Source: an uncultured Succinatimonas sp. (GTDB taxonomy: Bacteria > Pseudomonadota > Gammaproteobacteria > Enterobacterales > Succinivibrionaceae). From it: a DNA stretch of 6,076 bases. Positions 4,486 through 6,076 of the stretch are shown here, piece after piece; position 1 is the first letter of the stretch; each line of letters opens with the position of its first letter. Below the pieces are notes generated by a model. That model had not been told where the DNA came from, did not search any database, and was given only the letters and a program-made list of their open reading frames with translations. The translations under genes and the position numbers were made by a program. The stretch is taken from assembly GCA_900548485.1 (NCBI GenBank), contig URKL01000116.1:1-6076 (forward strand). The letters are read 5' to 3'.

Positions 4486-5157
4486 ATGCCATTCCCTTTT
4501 GATTTAGAATTAATTTGGACATCATTACCTCTTTTAGGTGTTGGTGCTCTAGTTACTATTGAAATTTCCGCTGTAGCTGTAGCCTGCGGTGTGCTCATTG
4601 GCTTGTTTGTCGGTATTGCTGAGTTATCAAGCTATAAATGGTTACGTATTCCGGCTAAAATTTATGTTGATTTTATCCGTGGTACCCCGTTATTAGTACA
4701 AATCTTTATTATTTATTTTGCTCTGCCAACTATTTTAGGCATGCGTATTGAGCCTTTTGTGGCTGCTGTTACCGCATGTTCTGTCAATTCCGGTGCTTAT
4801 GTTGCAGAGATTTTCCGTGCTGGTATCCAGTCTATCGATAAAGGCCAGATGGAAGCAGGACGTTCCTTGGGCATGACTTGGAATCAGACTATGATCTACG
4901 TCATTATCCCTCAGGCTTTCCGTCGTATTATTCCGCAGTTAGGTAATGAGTTTATTGCTATGCTCAAAGACTCATCCTTAGTCTCTGTAATTGGCTTTGA
5001 GGAATTGACTCGTAAAGGACAGTTGATTATTGCTTCAACCTATGGTTCTTTAGAGATTTGGACTGCGGTAGCTATTATTTACCTCATCATGACCTTATCT
5101 ATCAGTAGAATAGTGTCCATGCTTGAAAAGAAGTTTAACCCTAAGCGCAAGGTCTAA
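4486..5157 (+). CDS. glnP: Polar amino-acid ABC transporter, permease subunit (GlnP/HisMQ family)
   Basis: This 223-residue inner-membrane protein is close in length to GlnP (219). Hydrophobic helices are visible at about 14-44, 62-84, 88-112, 148-170 and 186-208. The family hallmarks are present: D62[11 protein letters not shown]103[11 protein letters not shown], and the EAA loop E123-A-G-R-S-L-G-M-T with the downstream [11 protein letters not shown]. The EAA loop docks onto the ATPase, and L-K161-D-S-S-L-V-S-V-I-G is the usual conserved segment. Only one permease gene is present, so the channel should be a homodimer as in GlnP. The ATG has no strong ribosome site; AAAAG at 4476-4480 is the best. 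It lies after the attenuating hairpin and four bases before the ATPase start, consistent with coupled expression of the two. Confidence 0.94.
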   Translation: MPFPFDLELIWTSLPLLGVGALVTIEISAVAVACGVLIGLFVGIAELSSYKWLRIPAKIYVDFIRGTPLLVQIFIIYFALPTILGMRIEPFVAAVTACSVNSGAYVAEIFRAGIQSIDKGQMEAGRSLGMTWNQTMIYVIIPQAFRRIIPQLGNEFIAMLKDSSLVSVIGFEELTRKGQLIIASTYGSLEIWTAVAIIYLIMTLSISRIVSMLEKKFNPKRKV

Positions 5158-5161
5158 GATT

Positions 5162-5887
5162 ATGCACATGATTGAACTTAAAAATCTGCACAAGAGCTAC
5201 GGTAATAATGAGATCATTAAGGGTGTTGATTTAACCGTAGAGAAGAGTGAGGTAGTTGTAGTTATCGGACCTTCAGGCTCTGGTAAAAGTACCTTACTGC
5301 GTTGCGTAAATTATTTAGAGGTTCCTACCTCTGGTACCATCGCTATTGATGGTGAAACCATTACCCGCAAGTCTAATATCAATGAGATTCGTGCTGAAGT
5401 GGGTATGGTCTTTCAGCACTTTAATCTTTTCCCGCATATGACTGTAGGTCAGAATATTACCTTAGCCCCTATCAATGTTCGTCATCAGAGCAAAGAAGAG
5501 GCTCAAAAGATCGCTAAAGATTTGTTAGATCGTGTGGGCTTAGCTGAGAAGGTTGATGCTTACCCAGATGAACTTTCAGGTGGCCAGCAACAGCGTGTGG
5601 CTATTGCTCGTGCTTTAGCTATGAATCCAAAGGTAATGTTATTTGATGAGCCTACATCGGCTTTAGATCCAGAAATGGTAAATGAAGTTCTAGATGTAAT
5701 GAAATCTTTAGCTGAAAGTGGCATGACCATGATGGTTGTAACCCACGAGATGGGCTTTGCCAAACAAGTTGCCGATAGAGTGCTCTTTGTCGATCAAGGT
5801 ATTATTTTAGAGCAGGGTTCTCCTGAGGATATCTTTGATCATCCTAAGCAAAAACGTACTCAGGAATTCTTAGCTAAGATCCTCTAA
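5162..5887 (+). CDS. glnQ: Polar amino-acid ABC transporter, ATP-binding subunit (GlnQ family)
   Basis: This 241-residue ATPase powers the importer from the cytoplasmic face. The set of ABC motifs is complete: Walker A G36-P-S-G-S-G-K42-S-T, Q-loop V-F-Q85, signature L138-S-G-G-Q-Q-Q-R145, Walker B M-L-F-D162-E163-P-T-S-A-L-D169, and H-loop T-H195-E. The family ending L-E-Q-G-S-P and Q-E-F-L-A-K-I-L matches GlnQ (240 residues). An ATG at 5123 in the same frame lies inside the permease gene and would add 13 non-homologous residues. The ATG at 5162 is four bases after the permease stop and has AAGG at 5149-5152 in front, so it is preferred. The ATG at 5168 aligns exactly with E. coli M-I-E but is further from that site. 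Tandem stops (TAATAA) end the gene. The three genes together form a GlnHPQ-type importer. Confidence 0.96.
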   Translation: MHMIELKNLHKSYGNNEIIKGVDLTVEKSEVVVVIGPSGSGKSTLLRCVNYLEVPTSGTIAIDGETITRKSNINEIRAEVGMVFQHFNLFPHMTVGQNITLAPINVRHQSKEEAQKIAKDLLDRVGLAEKVDAYPDELSGGQQQRVAIARALAMNPKVMLFDEPTSALDPEMVNEVLDVMKSLAESGMTMMVVTHEMGFAKQVADRVLFVDQGIILEQGSPEDIFDHPKQKRTQEFLAKIL

Positions 5888-5914
5888 TAAGTAAAAGATT
5901 TTTATTAAATTTCT

Positions 5915-5949
5915 AAAGCCTGTTTTCTTAAAAGAAAACAGGCTTTTTT
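5915..5949 (+). terminator. Intrinsic terminator of the transporter operon
   Basis: AAAGCCTGTTTTCT (5915-5928), loop TAAA and AGAAAACAGGCTTT (5933-5946) form a perfect 14-bp stem with the T run continuing to 5949. It lies 27 bases after the ATPase stop. On the minus strand the leading AAA also yields a TTT tail, so it may act weakly in both directions. Confidence 0.93.
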
Positions 5950-6021
5950 CATTTAAAATTAAAATTTATCAAAATTTAGGCTCACAAAACCTCGTATTTA
6001 AGTTTAAGGATGTAGTGGGAT

Positions 6022-6048
6022 GATTAGAAAAATTTCATTTTTCTAATC
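6022..6048. repeat. Perfect 12-bp inverted repeat in the right-hand non-coding end
   Basis: GATTAGAAAAAT (6022-6033) and ATTTTTCTAATC (6037-6048) are exact reverse complements around a 3-base loop TTC. No T run follows on either strand. It could be a protein-binding site, a weak terminator of a gene beyond the window, or a small repeat. The stretch 5950-6076 has no supportable reading frame on either strand. Confidence 0.5.
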
Positions 6049-6076
6049 TCTTGTGTTCTGCTGTTCTATATATTGC

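Noticed and set aside
5123..5161. Upstream ATG for the ATPase within the permease gene
   Set aside because: The extra 13 residues ([13 protein letters not shown]) do not resemble the GlnQ N-terminus, and the ATG at 5162 has a better-placed ribosome site.
5560..5763. A 67-residue minus-strand reading frame inside glnQ
   Set aside because: It is antisense to the conserved signature, Walker B and H-loop region of the ATPase; its frame is open only because of that coding sequence.
1..6076. CRISPR array, tRNA or rRNA genes
   Set aside because: No regularly spaced direct repeats and no tRNA or rRNA hallmarks were seen on either strand.

Overview
The window comes from an AT-rich bacterial chromosome. 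The YbaK-type deacylase and the glutamine-type ABC transporter look gammaproteobacterial. The iron/metal regulators and the tiny Cys-rich membrane protein look like those of anaerobic Firmicutes-type genomes. A host-associated anaerobic gammaproteobacterium (for example Succinivibrionaceae) would fit this mixture, but that placement is inference from recalled family resemblance and no search was run.

Left part, + strand. Bases ~20-53 look like the right end of an IS200/IS605-type (TnpB-carrying) element whose body would lie outside the window. Next come a tail-anchored protein with a cold-shock-like N-terminal barrel (139-777), a 255-base non-coding stretch, and a short gene missed by length filters (1033-1212) for a 59-residue Cys-rich single-pass membrane protein of the FeoB-associated type. 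Two regulator genes only 2 bases apart follow: a Fur-like winged helix with an atypical C-terminus lacking Fur metal ligands (1303-1749), and a DtxR/MntR-family metalloregulator (1752-2207). These last three genes suggest an iron or manganese homeostasis locus, although no feoA/feoB or other transporter gene is in view.

Middle, - strand. A Cys-tRNA(Pro) deacylase gene (ybaK, 2237-2713) converges on the regulators across a shared hairpin. Upstream of it, and separated by a good intrinsic terminator, is a HAD-superfamily phosphatase gene with a GTG start (2789-3403).

Right part, + strand. A complete polar amino-acid ABC importer is laid out as binding protein, permease and ATPase (3660-5887), most like GlnH-GlnP-GlnQ. 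A strong hairpin with a T tract after the first gene probably makes the binding protein more abundant than the membrane parts. A long intrinsic terminator closes the operon. The last ~130 bases hold no gene, only a perfect 12-bp inverted repeat.

No complete new defence or mobile system is visible. The points most worth following up are the Fur-DtxR pair with its unusual Fur C-terminus, palindromes at the candidate promoters of that locus, the putative IS605/omega-RNA end at the left edge, and the tail-anchored cold-shock-like protein.
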